From Heyndrickxia vini (GTDB lineage Bacteria > Bacillota > Bacilli > Bacillales > Bacillaceae_C): 64,000 nt of DNA. Location of the stretch: positions 3,378,653 through 3,442,652 of the forward strand of contig NZ_CP065425.1 of assembly GCF_016772275.1 (NCBI RefSeq), read 5' to 3'. The notes beneath the pieces are model-generated. The model searched no databases. It was given only the letters and a program-made list of their open reading frames with translations, and was not told the origin of the DNA. The translations under genes and the position numbers were made by a program. The first letter of the stretch is position 1. Every line of letters begins with the position of its first letter. This document shows, one piece after another, positions 16,573-24,633 of the stretch.

Positions 16573-17049
16573 ATGACAAAAAGGAATAAATCACTATTTA
16601 ATGTTTCAATGATATTGTTTTCTTGGATATTAATATCTTTTTTGGATCTACGAAGTATAAAAAGATTTTTCCCCTCCTTCGTCTTCGTTTTTTTTATCCA
16701 TTTAATAGATGTCCCGATTGGAAAGAAACGTAAATGGTGGGTTTTCTATAATAAGCCGAATTCCTTTTTTCTTAATGAATTTCCTTTTTTAATCGGTCCA
16801 ATGATGGCGGTAGCCTTATGGACTTTAAAATGGACTTATGGAAAATTCATAAATTTCATCTTACTCAATGCCTTCTTCAATTTCAGTTTTTCAGTTTTGG
16901 CTAAAAGTTTTTTCCCGAAAATTAAATTATTTACATTGGTTCGGTTGAATGTTTTTCAGTTTTTCATTTACTTCTTTTACAAGGCATTTCTCTTATATGG
17001 ATTTCAATATATTTTGGAAAATAAAAGACCAAGAAATAATTTTTATTGA
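16573..17049 (+). CDS. Integral membrane protein, paralogue of the 13387-13833 product
   Basis: Protein of 158 residues with about five hydrophobic segments and a basic start. It shares WILI-x-FL, KWWV, GP-x-x-A/V-x-LW, a YGK motif and K-IKLF-x-LV with the 148-residue protein at 13387-13833. The two copies lie in opposite orientation, 2.7 kb apart, flanking the phosphatase, APH, GNAT and MarR genes. RBS AAAAGGAAG precedes the ATG. No known function; no domain recognised. Confidence 0.7.
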   Translation: MTKRNKSLFNVSMILFSWILISFLDLRSIKRFFPSFVFVFFIHLIDVPIGKKRKWWVFYNKPNSFFLNEFPFLIGPMMAVALWTLKWTYGKFINFILLNAFFNFSFSVLAKSFFPKIKLFTLVRLNVFQFFIYFFYKAFLLYGFQYILENKRPRNNFY

Positions 17050-17100
17050 CAGAACAGCAAAACAGGTGTAATTTAGCTTGTAGTTAAATAGTTTAGAATA

Positions 17101-17201
17101 TTCTTATCTAGAGAGGTGGAGGGACTGGCCCTTTGAAGCCTCGGCAGCAGACTTTTAGAAGTACTGTGCCAATTCCAGTAGCGAATGCTTGAAGATAAGA
17201 A
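17101..17201 (+). promoter_or_regulatory. SAM-I riboswitch (S-box)
   Basis: Classic S-box: P1 TTCTTATC pairs with GATAAGA; the conserved AGAGGTGGAGGGACTGGCCC, GAAGCCTCGGCAGC, and the GTGCCAATTCCAG elements are all present in order. It binds S-adenosylmethionine and terminates transcription when SAM is plentiful. It lies ahead of the MetE-like gene, as for B. subtilis yxjG and yxjH. Confidence 0.97.
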
Positions 17202-17223
17202 GAGACCCGGTTATGGAAACTCC

Positions 17224-17256
17224 CCCTCTTCTTATTTATGTGAAGAGGGTTTTTTA
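17224..17256 (+). terminator. Riboswitch-controlled terminator
   Basis: Hairpin CCCTCTTC/GAAGAGGG followed by six T, between the S-box and the MetE-like start. It is the expression platform of the riboswitch. Confidence 0.9.
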
Positions 17257-17282
17257 TTTTAAATTGAGAGGGGATTTATTTT

Positions 17283-18410
17283 ATGACAAAGACATTAACG
17301 AAAGTTCCATTTAAAGCTGATCATGTAGGCAGTTTTCTTAGAACGGAGCCGATTAAACAAGCAAGAAAAGCTTTTGCAAATGAAGAAATCGATAAAGCTG
17401 CATTAAAAGCTGTTGAAGATAAAGAAATTGAGAAACTTGTGCAAAAGGAAATCGAGGTTGGACTTAAATCCATTACTGATGGGGAGTTTCGACGTTCTTA
17501 TTGGCATTTAGATTTTTTAGCAGGTTTAAATGGTGTTGAACTGTTTGAAGCGGAATATATTAATAACTTCAAAGGAGCGCAGCCGAAAAATAATGCCATT
17601 AAAGTAGTCGATAAAGTAGAATTCCACGATCATTATATGCTCGAACATTTTAAGTTTTTAAAAGAAGCTGTAGATAAATACGGAGATGGTAGCCAAGTTG
17701 CCAAGTTTTCCATACCAAGTCCGAATATGTTGTTCACTAGAATTCAAGGTGATGAATATTATAACGGGAACAGAGAGCAGTTCTATCAAGATACTGTTGT
17801 TGCCTATCAAAAAGCCATTCAAGCATTCTATGATGCCGGCTGCAGATATCTGCAATTAGATGATACTTCGTGGATTGATTTTGTATCGGAAGAACGAATC
17901 AAAGCAGTTGTTGAAAAACACGGTATGGATGTACAAGACATCATTGATACGAGAGTACGTTGTTTAAATGATGCCATTTCACTGAGACCTAATGACATGT
18001 TGATTACAATGCATATTTGCAGAGGTAACTTCCGATCTACTTTTATTACCAGTGGCGGATATGATACGATTTCCGATGCCATATTTGCAAACTTAAACGT
18101 CGATGGACTTTTCCTCGAATATGATGATAATCGTTCAGGCGATTTTGAGCCATTAAAAAGTTTCGCACGTGATGACAAAACCGTTGTACTTGGATTAATC
18201 ACCTCAAAATTCTCTGACCTGGAAGATTCTAATCGAATCAAAGAAAGAATAAAAGAAGCTAGTCAATATATTCCTTTGGAAAACCTAGCATTAAGCCCTC
18301 AATGTGGATTTGCCAGCACGGAAGAAGGAAATGTATTAACTGAAGAAGATCAGTGGAATAAAATTAAACATGTAATTGAAATTGCTAGCGATATTTGGGG
18401 AACGATTTAA
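17283..18410 (+). CDS. MetE-like methyltransferase, YxjG/YxjH type
   Basis: Protein of 375 residues matching the C-terminal catalytic half of cobalamin-independent methionine synthase. It shows ADHVGSFLR near the N-terminus, LQLDDTSW, MHICRGN and LSPQCGFAS, the last with the zinc-binding Cys and HICR the other ligands. These stand-alone proteins are thought to methylate homocysteine or a related thiol in methionine recycling. RBS GAGAGGGG precedes the ATG. Expression is controlled by the upstream SAM riboswitch and ends at the terminator just after the stop. Confidence 0.93.
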   Translation: MTKTLTKVPFKADHVGSFLRTEPIKQARKAFANEEIDKAALKAVEDKEIEKLVQKEIEVGLKSITDGEFRRSYWHLDFLAGLNGVELFEAEYINNFKGAQPKNNAIKVVDKVEFHDHYMLEHFKFLKEAVDKYGDGSQVAKFSIPSPNMLFTRIQGDEYYNGNREQFYQDTVVAYQKAIQAFYDAGCRYLQLDDTSWIDFVSEERIKAVVEKHGMDVQDIIDTRVRCLNDAISLRPNDMLITMHICRGNFRSTFITSGGYDTISDAIFANLNVDGLFLEYDDNRSGDFEPLKSFARDDKTVVLGLITSKFSDLEDSNRIKERIKEASQYIPLENLALSPQCGFASTEEGNVLTEEDQWNKIKHVIEIASDIWGTI

Positions 18411-18417
18411 TAAGTAT

Positions 18418-18450
18418 GCCTTCTTCCGTGATGGAAGGAGGCCGTTTTTC
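18418..18450 (+). terminator. Terminator of the MetE-like gene
   Basis: Hairpin GCCTTCTTCC/GGAAGGAGGC followed by CGTTTTT, eight bases after the stop codon. Confidence 0.9.
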
Positions 18451-18576
18451 TTATTTTGGCTATTTTGTAAATAAAAGTAAGCCGAAATTAATCACTGCTA
18501 ATAGTAAACTGATTTTAGATATAAGTGATGATCTTGTTGCAGCGGATTAACTGTGTTGGCCTTAGGCTGCTTTTCC

Positions 18577-18905
18577 GTTTGTGGATCATACAATTTTGTT
18601 TGTGACGCATGAATCTCCGTTTGTGCATCATACAATTTCATTTGTGGATCATCGACTCCTTTTTATACTGCTGGTTTTCCGTTTGTGCATCATAAAATTT
18701 TGTTTGTGACGCATGAATCTCCGTTTGTGCATCATACAATTTCATTTGTGGATCATCGACTCCTTTTCATACAGTGGATTTTCGGTTTGTGGATCATACA
18801 ATTTTGTTTGTGCCGCATGAATCTCCGTTTGTGCATCATACAATTTCGTTTGTGGATCATTGACTCCTTTTTATACTGCAGATTTTCGATTTGTGGATCA
18901 TAAAA
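18577..18905 (+). repeat. 104-bp dispersed repeat, locus B (three units plus part)
   Basis: Three tandem 104-bp copies starting at 18577, 18681 and 18785, with a fourth start at 18889 after which the array ends. Each unit is four 21-bp sub-sites of the form TTTGTGnnnCAT plus a 20-bp spacer rich in T and C. Sub-site types keep their order: GGATCAT or GCATCAT first, GACGCAT or GCCGCAT second, GCATCAT third, GGATCAT fourth. The copies differ at only a few positions. Rest of the 18451-18955 gap holds nothing else recognised. Confidence 0.92.
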
Positions 18906-18955
18906 ATTAGTAACCAAAATTATGAATAAAGATTAATGGAGTTACCTTGCCTCAA

Positions 18956-18981
18956 ATAAAAAAGGCTGCCAATTGGCAACC
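18956..18981 (-). terminator. Terminator of the isochorismatase-like gene
   Basis: Minus-strand hairpin GGTTGCC/GGCAGCC with AATT loop and a T run. Confidence 0.8.
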
Positions 18982-19007
18982 AAATCATAAAAAAAGAATA
19001 GATTATA

Positions 19008-19568
19008 TTATTCTCGATACGAGTCATGTGTCGGATGAAACAAGTCTTCCTCCGCATCTCTAACCATTGAAAAATGTTCAACATTGTAGTGCCCATGAAG
19101 GGTACGATTATGATGCTTAATGATTTGTTCCGCACTCAAACAATCATTATCTGTTGTTGAATGTCCATCACCGACTAATGTCACATCAAATCCAGTAATT
19201 GTGGCAGTTCTAACTGCAGTATCTATACAATATTGTGTTGCACATCCCATAACTACGATGTGCTCAATCGCTTGTGACCGCAGATGAGAAAGAAGTCCAG
19301 TCCCATGGAAGCAATTTGTTGCCGCTTTATCGAAAATTTTTGAATCAGAGGGAACATTAATTGCGTTGTGAACCTGAAAACCTTCTCCTTTCCCTTCAGC
19401 TACGTCAACATCCCTTACAAACACAATTGGAACATTTACCTCTATTGCTTTTTCAATCACTAAATTAATATTTCTTACGAGCTGCTCTTTATTGAAAACA
19501 GCACTTTCCTTTTCATTCCCATCAATTAATTCTTGCTGGGCATCAATAATTAATAACGTTTGATTCAA
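19008..19568 (-). CDS. Isochorismatase family cysteine hydrolase
   Basis: Hydrolase of about 186 residues with the isochorismatase fold. The Asp of the N-terminal LLIIDAQQEL motif, the Lys position (FDKAATNCF) and nucleophile Cys in VVMGCATQYCIDTAVRTA form the Asp-Lys-Cys triad of nicotinamidase-like enzymes. The exact amide substrate is unknown. The start is TTG 19568, eight bases after AAAGGGG. A short basic 18-codon ORF lies just upstream in the same transcript. Confidence 0.87.
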   Translation of the reverse strand: MNQTLLIIDAQQELIDGNEKESAVFNKEQLVRNINLVIEKAIEVNVPIVFVRDVDVAEGKGEGFQVHNAINVPSDSKIFDKAATNCFHGTGLLSHLRSQAIEHIVVMGCATQYCIDTAVRTATITGFDVTLVGDGHSTTDNDCLSAEQIIKHHNRTLHGHYNVEHFSMVRDAEEDLFHPTHDSYRE

Positions 19569-19610
19569 ATGATTTTCCCCTTTCAATTCTCGGGAAAACG
19601 CTGTATATAA

Positions 19611-19667
19611 TTAGTTAGCCGTCTTCCCTTTTCTATTTTTCACGCTAACATGTTTATTGTATTTCAT
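19611..19667 (-). CDS. Candidate 18-aa basic peptide/leader upstream of the isochorismatase gene
   Basis: Eighteen codons (MKYNKHVSVKNRKGKTAN) with an excellent RBS, AAAGGGGG eight bases before ATG. A promoter lies just upstream (TTGAAA, 17 bp, TATAGA). The peptide has seven Lys/Arg. It ends 43 bp before the hydrolase start. It could be a small ribosome-interacting or spore peptide, a leader ORF, or chance. No family recognised. Confidence 0.4.
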   Translation of the reverse strand: MKYNKHVSVKNRKGKTAN

Positions 19668-19692
19668 ACGATCTACCCCCTTTAAGAGATTA

Positions 19693-19721
19693 TCTATAAA
19701 ACGAAAATTTATAATTTTCAA
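19693..19721 (-). promoter_or_regulatory. Promoter of the short ORF and isochorismatase gene
   Basis: Minus strand: -35 TTGAAA (19716-19721), 17-bp spacer, -10 TATAGA (19693-19698). Confidence 0.5.
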
Positions 19722-19888
19722 TTAAATTTTAGCATAATAACCTTTAAAAAGATACGATTTCTTCAATTAAAAAAATGTCTCTTAGCTACCTTGTTGAAGA
19801 TAACGAATGTTAAATATATTATGTTAAAATAAAAGAAAAAAAGTACTCAACAAACTGAGGGCTTTAACATAATAGTGAGGAATGCACA

Positions 19889-20410
19889 ATGACGATACAA
19901 TTTATAAAATTAATCGAACCGACCGAAACCATTGTAAAGACATTAAATAAGTGGGAAAATGATCCAGCATTAATCCCATTGATACGACCAAACAAAAACA
20001 AATCAGAATTGGAATGTAGAGAAAATTTGACCATTGATGACTTAACAAATCGCTTGGAAAACCATCACATCTACTTAATTTACATGGACGAGCAATTGAT
20101 CGGTGAAATAAATTATATGGTTGATCCAAGTCATCTTTACAAAAAAGAACCTGGAACTGCATGGATAGGTATTACCATCGGTGAGTCTGTAGGAAGAGGG
20201 AAAGGGATTGGTTATAAGGCCATTCAATATTTGGAAGAGCAAATTAAAACGCAAGGATTAAAACGCATTGAATTAGGTGTGTTTGAATTTAATAATCAAG
20301 CCCAAAGACTCTATCAGAAGATGGGATACAAAGAGATTGGTCGTATTGAAGATTTTACATATTGGAAAGATAAGTTATGGGGAGATATTCGTATGGAAAA
20401 ATATCTATAA
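19889..20410 (+). CDS. GNAT N-acetyltransferase (RimJ/RimL type)
   Basis: Acetyltransferase of 173 residues. VGRGKGIGYKAIQYL (near 111-125) is the acetyl-CoA loop, and FEFNNQAQRLYQKMGYKEIG closes the fold. The N-terminal KWENDPALIPLIRP resembles enzymes that modify small molecules or proteins; the substrate is unknown. GTGAGG lies upstream of the ATG. Convergent with the VanZ-like gene. Confidence 0.86.
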   Translation: MTIQFIKLIEPTETIVKTLNKWENDPALIPLIRPNKNKSELECRENLTIDDLTNRLENHHIYLIYMDEQLIGEINYMVDPSHLYKKEPGTAWIGITIGESVGRGKGIGYKAIQYLEEQIKTQGLKRIELGVFEFNNQAQRLYQKMGYKEIGRIEDFTYWKDKLWGDIRMEKYL

Positions 20411-20442
20411 AATCAAAAAACGTTTAAAACGAATAACAGAGG

Positions 20443-21078
20443 TCAAATAGGTATATCATGTTTCCCGATATTGATTCGAATTGCTATTTTTGACCAAATG
20501 TAGTAGCATCCAATTCCAAATAGAGCACCTATCGTGTTTAAAATAATATCATCAATGTCAGTGCTTCTTCTTAAGCCAATTTCAAATAATGAATAAAATG
20601 AGCTTTGAAAGAACTGTATGAGTTCAATTCCAACTGCACAAATAAATGAATACCAAATCGTTTGTTTATAACTTCTTGTCCATTTAAAGTAGAGCATTGC
20701 AAATGCAAACGGGGCAAGCATGATGATATTACCGAAAATTTGATAAAATGCGGTAGGAGAGCTCATTACATCTATAATACCTTTAATTGGTATTAGGTTA
20801 ACCGTATTAAAAAAGGTTTTCACGTTATCTACTGAGAAATGATAAGTTTCAAAAATAAAGCCTCTTAAGTAAATAGTTTTGGAGTATACTATACAAAAGT
20901 AAATCATAAAACAAATCCCTATGATCCAATCGAAGAAGTTCCTTAAGGTAGTATGCCTTAAAATAAAAATCAAGCCAATCAATACAAGTGTTAAATTAAT
21001 CATGTTTTCCACAGAAAAATATAAAATATTATTTTTGTAAAAGAAAATTGGGATGACTAATAATATATATTTTTGCAT
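20443..21078 (-). CDS. VanZ family membrane protein
   Basis: Protein of 211 residues with about six membrane segments. The VanZ signature NLIPIKGI, then FGNIIMLAPFAFAMLYF, is followed by GIELIQFFQSSF and RSTDIDDIILNTIGALFG. VanZ proteins affect teicoplanin sensitivity in enterococci, but most Bacillus members have no known role. RBS AAAGGAG lies just before the start. Confidence 0.9.
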   Translation of the reverse strand: MQKYILLVIPIFFYKNNILYFSVENMINLTLVLIGLIFILRHTTLRNFFDWIIGICFMIYFCIVYSKTIYLRGFIFETYHFSVDNVKTFFNTVNLIPIKGIIDVMSSPTAFYQIFGNIIMLAPFAFAMLYFKWTRSYKQTIWYSFICAVGIELIQFFQSSFYSLFEIGLRRSTDIDDIILNTIGALFGIGCYYIWSKIAIRINIGKHDIPI

Positions 21079-21117
21079 CGATTACTCCTTTCCCACTTAT
21101 ATTTCACGTTCATTCGA

Positions 21118-21363
21118 TTAATTGTAAATAAAACTTATGGTGATCCCTACTAAAACCATTAGAAAAAGACCCCCAAATAAAAAATAACCTACATACCTAA
21201 TTCCTTTAGGGAACTTACTAGTATCATAACTATTCCTTTTAAATACCCCTCCGGATTCTATTTTTTGTAAATCTTCGATTGGTGTATATATCCTTTCATC
21301 GTTTACGTCTTTATTTAACTGATTATCTGATTGTGTTTCATGAATTTTTTTAATCCTGATCAC
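21118..21363 (-). CDS. Single-pass membrane protein, 81 aa
   Basis: Small protein with a hydrophilic, charged N-terminal half and one membrane segment at 57-79 (YVGYFLFGGLFLMVLVGITI). It starts at GTG 21363 with AAGGAC close by, a poor RBS. It lies 39 bp upstream of the VanZ-like gene on the same strand and may be co-transcribed. No family recognised. Confidence 0.6.
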   Translation of the reverse strand: MIRIKKIHETQSDNQLNKDVNDERIYTPIEDLQKIESGGVFKRNSYDTSKFPKGIRYVGYFLFGGLFLMVLVGITISFIYN

Positions 21364-21678
21364 GTCCTTGTTATTATTTCTGACACGCTTATAGTTTATT
21401 TCTATACGTTTACTTTAACTTCCTGTTCTATTTGGAAAAAATATCGAATCCAAGAGGACTTGGTGTTCATTAGCAAAAAAATATTCATGGTCATATCTAG
21501 AAATGTAGTCACGATGAATCACTTGATTATTAGAGGGAATTTAATACAAAATTCGGAAATTTGTGATACGCTTACATTAACTATATTCACGATATAAACA
21601 TCGTTTCTTCTTCAACACGGCAGAAGAATTGAGGAATAAAATAAATTTAGAGTAAAGTTTTAAAAAAGGGGGTATTGT

Positions 21679-21822
21679 GTGGAAGTCTTCGGAATTATGG
21701 GGTTCACATTCGGAATTATGGGATTTACTTTCGGACTTGTTGCTTTTACGACAGCATTGACTAGTAGTAATAAAGTAAAAGTACTTGAAAAGAGAATTGA
21801 TGATTTAGAGGGAAAATCGTGA
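21679..21822 (+). CDS. Small membrane protein, 47 aa, with repeated glycine motif
   Basis: GTG start with AAAGGGGG six bases upstream. The N-terminal half is hydrophobic with a near-perfect direct repeat (FGIMGFT then FGIMGFTFG); the C-terminal half is charged and could form a short coiled coil (VKVLEKRIDDLEG). This layout, a membrane anchor plus a heptad tail, is seen in other small Bacillus proteins of unknown role. An intrinsic terminator follows 50 bp later. The 21364-21678 gap upstream holds nothing else recognised. Confidence 0.7.
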   Translation: MEVFGIMGFTFGIMGFTFGLVAFTTALTSSNKVKVLEKRIDDLEGKS

Positions 21823-21872
21823 AAAATGTTTCAAGTAAATGGGTACTTTGATTGAATAAAACTATATTACAA

Positions 21873-21910
21873 AATAGAACTTCCTTAAAACTGGGAGTTC
21901 TATTTTTTTC
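21873..21910 (+). terminator. Terminator after the 47-aa gene
   Basis: Hairpin AATAGAACTTCC/GGGAGTTCTATT followed by a run of T. Confidence 0.85.
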
Positions 21911-21985
21911 ACTTACTGAAACATTAAAATTTAACAGAGCCTTTTTAAACACAAGTCAAGTGGTATTTTGAAAAAAGAATTAACA

Positions 21986-22015
21986 TTGATTTTTAATAAT
22001 AAAAATTGTTATAAT
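21986..22015 (+). promoter_or_regulatory. Promoter of fabH
   Basis: -35 TTGATT (21986-21991), 18-bp spacer and -10 TATAAT (22010-22015) with an extended TG element. The FapR-type operator lies at the transcription start just downstream. Confidence 0.65.
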
Positions 22016-22026
22016 TGGTACTAGAT

Positions 22027-22045
22027 ATTAGTACCAGGTAATAAT
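22027..22045. promoter_or_regulatory. FapR operator
   Basis: ATTAGTACCAGGTAATAAT matches the FapR consensus ATTAGTACCTGGTACTAAT at 17 of 19 positions. It lies immediately downstream of the fabH promoter, where FapR binding would block initiation until malonyl-CoA relieves it. FapR controls fabHA-fabF and fabHB in B. subtilis. Confidence 0.85.
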
Positions 22046-22066
22046 TCTAAATTAGGGGTGGTTACT

Positions 22067-23074
22067 ATGATAGGAACGAGAATAACTGCTATCGGTACAT
22101 ATGTACCTGAAAAAAAATTAACAAACTTTGATCTTGAACACATGGTTGAAACAAATAATGATTGGATTATCCAAAGAACAGGAATCCATGAACGCAGAAT
22201 TAGTCGTCCTGATGAGTATACGAGTGATTTATGCGAGGCTGCCATTAAAGATCTAATGCATAGGTACGATAAAACTGTCGAAGATGTAGATATGATAATC
22301 GTTGCCACAAGTACTCCTGATTTTCCATTTCCTTCTGTTTCAAGTATCATACAGAACCGTTTAAATATTGCTCAAACAGGTGCCATCGATTTAAGTGCGG
22401 CTTGTGCAGGATTTGTTTATGCTTTGCATACTGCTCATACCTTCATTGCTTCCGGACTCCACAAAAAGGTACTTGTTATTGGAGCGGATACACTTTCCAA
22501 AATAACGGATTATGCTGATAGAAGTACATGCATTTTATTTGGTGATGGTGCTGGTGCAGTATTAGTTGAAAGGGACGAACAATCGAAAAGTTTTATCGGA
22601 TTCCATTTAGGAAGTGATGGAAGTGGAGCACAACATGTATACCGTCCTGGTCTATCCAAAAAAGTCAATGGGATTGAATTAATCGACACTCAATATTTGG
22701 TGCAAAACGGTAGGGAAGTTTTTCGATGGGTTGTAAGAAATGTTCCTGAGAGTGTAAAACAAATTTTAGAAAAAACGCAATCAAGTTTAGATCAAGTTGA
22801 TTGGTTTATTCCTCATAGTGCAAACTTACGGTTAATCGAACCGATTTGCGAAAAATTAGGATTCCCAATGGAAAAAACGCTTTACAGCTTAGTGAACTTC
22901 GGAAATACATCCGCTGCAACTATTCCTTTAGCACTTGATCTTGGAATTCGTGAGGGGAAAGTTAAAAATGGAAACCGGGTTCTTTTGTACGGTTTTGGTT
23001 CTGGTTTGGTTCATGCCGGTCAATTACTAGAATTAAACTTAGACAAACAAATTAATGCACCAAAACCATTGTAG
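22067..23074 (+). CDS. fabH: Beta-ketoacyl-ACP synthase III
   Basis: FabH of 335 residues, which starts fatty acid chains by joining a branched or straight acyl-CoA to malonyl-ACP. The catalytic triad is visible: C113 (SAACAGF), H250 (FIPHSAN) and N280 (NFGNTSAAT). ATG 22067 has GGGGTGG upstream. The gene stands alone rather than beside fabF, so it resembles the second B. subtilis copy fabHB (yhfB). A FapR operator overlies its promoter start. Only a distant terminator-like hairpin (23279-23311) follows. Confidence 0.95.
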   Translation: MIGTRITAIGTYVPEKKLTNFDLEHMVETNNDWIIQRTGIHERRISRPDEYTSDLCEAAIKDLMHRYDKTVEDVDMIIVATSTPDFPFPSVSSIIQNRLNIAQTGAIDLSAACAGFVYALHTAHTFIASGLHKKVLVIGADTLSKITDYADRSTCILFGDGAGAVLVERDEQSKSFIGFHLGSDGSGAQHVYRPGLSKKVNGIELIDTQYLVQNGREVFRWVVRNVPESVKQILEKTQSSLDQVDWFIPHSANLRLIEPICEKLGFPMEKTLYSLVNFGNTSAATIPLALDLGIREGKVKNGNRVLLYGFGSGLVHAGQLLELNLDKQINAPKPL

Positions 23075-23278
23075 GGTAAAACATTGTGAAAGCAATCAGC
23101 AAAGAAGGGATTTCATGTTAAAATCCTAAAATGACTAATAAATTACTTAACTTGAAGTTGATTTGATTTTGATGGATTTGATAGGTTTTGTACCACTTCA
23201 TCGGTGTTTATCACATTTGCAAGGCACATTTACTTTACTTAAGGATTGAGAAGTAAGTTGTATTCTAGATGGTCTAAG

Positions 23279-23311
23279 GGAATGACTCAATTTTGGAGCC
23301 ATTCCTTTTTG
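23279..23311 (+). terminator. Distal terminator after fabH
   Basis: Hairpin GGAATGaCTC/GAGcCATTCC with five T, 205 bp past the fabH stop. The 23075-23278 stretch holds no recognisable gene. Confidence 0.65.
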
Positions 23312-23350
23312 TCTAACAGATAATACTTCATTCTTAAACAAAAGCTGCAT

Positions 23351-23812
23351 TTAACTTAAGTTCTTTTTTTCAAAATCTATGTATTGCTCAATAAACCTTC
23401 TATACTCATCAGTTAATTCATTTGGTAAATTATTCATAGAAAAATACTGCATTTTTTCTGATTCGCTGTAATCAATCTTCATTTCTCCACTTACATCTCT
23501 AGTATAATAAACAGCTGTTACCGAATATAATTCATCACCATTTGGAACCCTTAAGTAATATTCAGAACCAGAGAATACATTAAGTAGTTTTAGGTTTTCT
23601 ATTACTAATCCTGTTTCTTCAAAAACCTCTCTTTTTGCTACCTCTTCAAAACTTTCTCCTAAATCCATTAAACCGCCCGGTAACCCCCAATAACCATCGT
23701 GTCTTTTTTGCATTAGCACCTCATTTTGTTCATTTAAAATGATAACTACAGAACCTGGTAAAATAATAGGTTTATGTCCTACATACTGTCGTAAATATTT
23801 ATAGTACTCCAT
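23351..23812 (-). CDS. NUDIX hydrolase
   Basis: Hydrolase of 153 residues. The Nudix box begins GGLMDLGESFEEVAKREVFE and continues ETGLVIEN (about residues 46-68) with the REVFEETG core. It shares its N-terminal pattern (R..VG.KPII.PGS..I) with the NUDIX gene at 37745-38191. These Bacillus proteins resemble ADP-ribose or nucleotide pyrophosphatases; substrate unknown. Confidence 0.88.
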   Translation of the reverse strand: MEYYKYLRQYVGHKPIILPGSVVIILNEQNEVLMQKRHDGYWGLPGGLMDLGESFEEVAKREVFEETGLVIENLKLLNVFSGSEYYLRVPNGDELYSVTAVYYTRDVSGEMKIDYSESEKMQYFSMNNLPNELTDEYRRFIEQYIDFEKKNLS

Positions 23813-23988
23813 TTATTCCTATCTCCCCTTTAACCGTTTATAATAACTTCTATACTTCAACTTGCGGTTTGTTTTTTCCTTCTTGTTGAAATAGGCTTCG
23901 ATTAAATGTAAAATATGTTTGACAATTTGAGAAGCGCATCATAAACTAAATATGTAAAAAACCTTTGACATTAGTTGGTGATAATACT

Positions 23989-24189
23989 TTGAAAAATCGT
24001 ATCAAAGAAATTCGTAAAAGGAAAAAACTGTCTCAAGAAGATTTAGCAGAAAAATGTGGAGTTTCCAGACAAACAATTAACGCAATCGAAAACAATAAGT
24101 ATGATCCCAGTCTGTCTTTGGCCTTTTCATTGTCCAGAAAATTGGATGTTTCAATGGAAATTTTATTTTTGTATAAGGAGGATGAATAA
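23989..24189 (+). CDS. XRE-family HTH regulator, 66 aa
   Basis: Short Cro/CI-type protein, nearly all helix-turn-helix (SQEDLAEKCGVSRQTINAIENNKYDPSLSLA). The start is TTG 23989, with GGTGA upstream. It overlaps the next gene's RBS (AAGGAGG lies in its final codons), so the two are co-translated. This pairing of a mini-regulator with a membrane protein is common in Firmicutes. Confidence 0.88.
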   Translation: MKNRIKEIRKRKKLSQEDLAEKCGVSRQTINAIENNKYDPSLSLAFSLSRKLDVSMEILFLYKEDE

Positions 24190-24190
24190 C

Positions 24191-24589
24191 GTGAAAAAAA
24201 AGGGGAAGATGTTTACTGGATGGATTATCATTGGATTTGCACTCCTTTTTTATATTGCTGTTACGTGGGAGGATTTGATTAATGGGGATTTCCTTACGAA
24301 AGGAAATGTATTCATGCTTGTTATAATTCTTGCAGGAATATTTCGGTTATTTACCTGGAGAAATGACGAGAAGGCAAAACAGGATGAACTGGGAAAATAT
24401 ATTGTGAATAAAAGTTCAGTTATTGGATATCGAATTTTAACCACCCTACTTTTCTTTTTGTGGATTACTGATCGTTTTCTTTATAATCATAGTAATGAGT
24501 TTGGTAATCTATTTCTCTTCTTAGGATTTTGCATTTCCATTATACTTCTTCCCATCATTCAATTATTTATCTCAAGAAATTATCACTAA
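24191..24589 (+). CDS. Four-TM membrane protein paired with the XRE regulator
   Basis: Protein of 132 residues with four hydrophobic segments (about 8-27, 38-56, 79-96, 105-127). The start is GTG 24191, nine bases after AAGGAGG; the in-frame ATG 24182 is too close to the RBS. Similar proteins (DUF2178-like) are encoded next to YgzD-type regulators. Role unknown. Confidence 0.78.
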   Translation: MKKKGKMFTGWIIIGFALLFYIAVTWEDLINGDFLTKGNVFMLVIILAGIFRLFTWRNDEKAKQDELGKYIVNKSSVIGYRILTTLLFFLWITDRFLYNHSNEFGNLFLFLGFCISIILLPIIQLFISRNYH

Positions 24590-24633
24590 ACGTAAGTTAG
24601 CTGTGCTTAAAGCTGTAAAACAAGCCAAAATTT

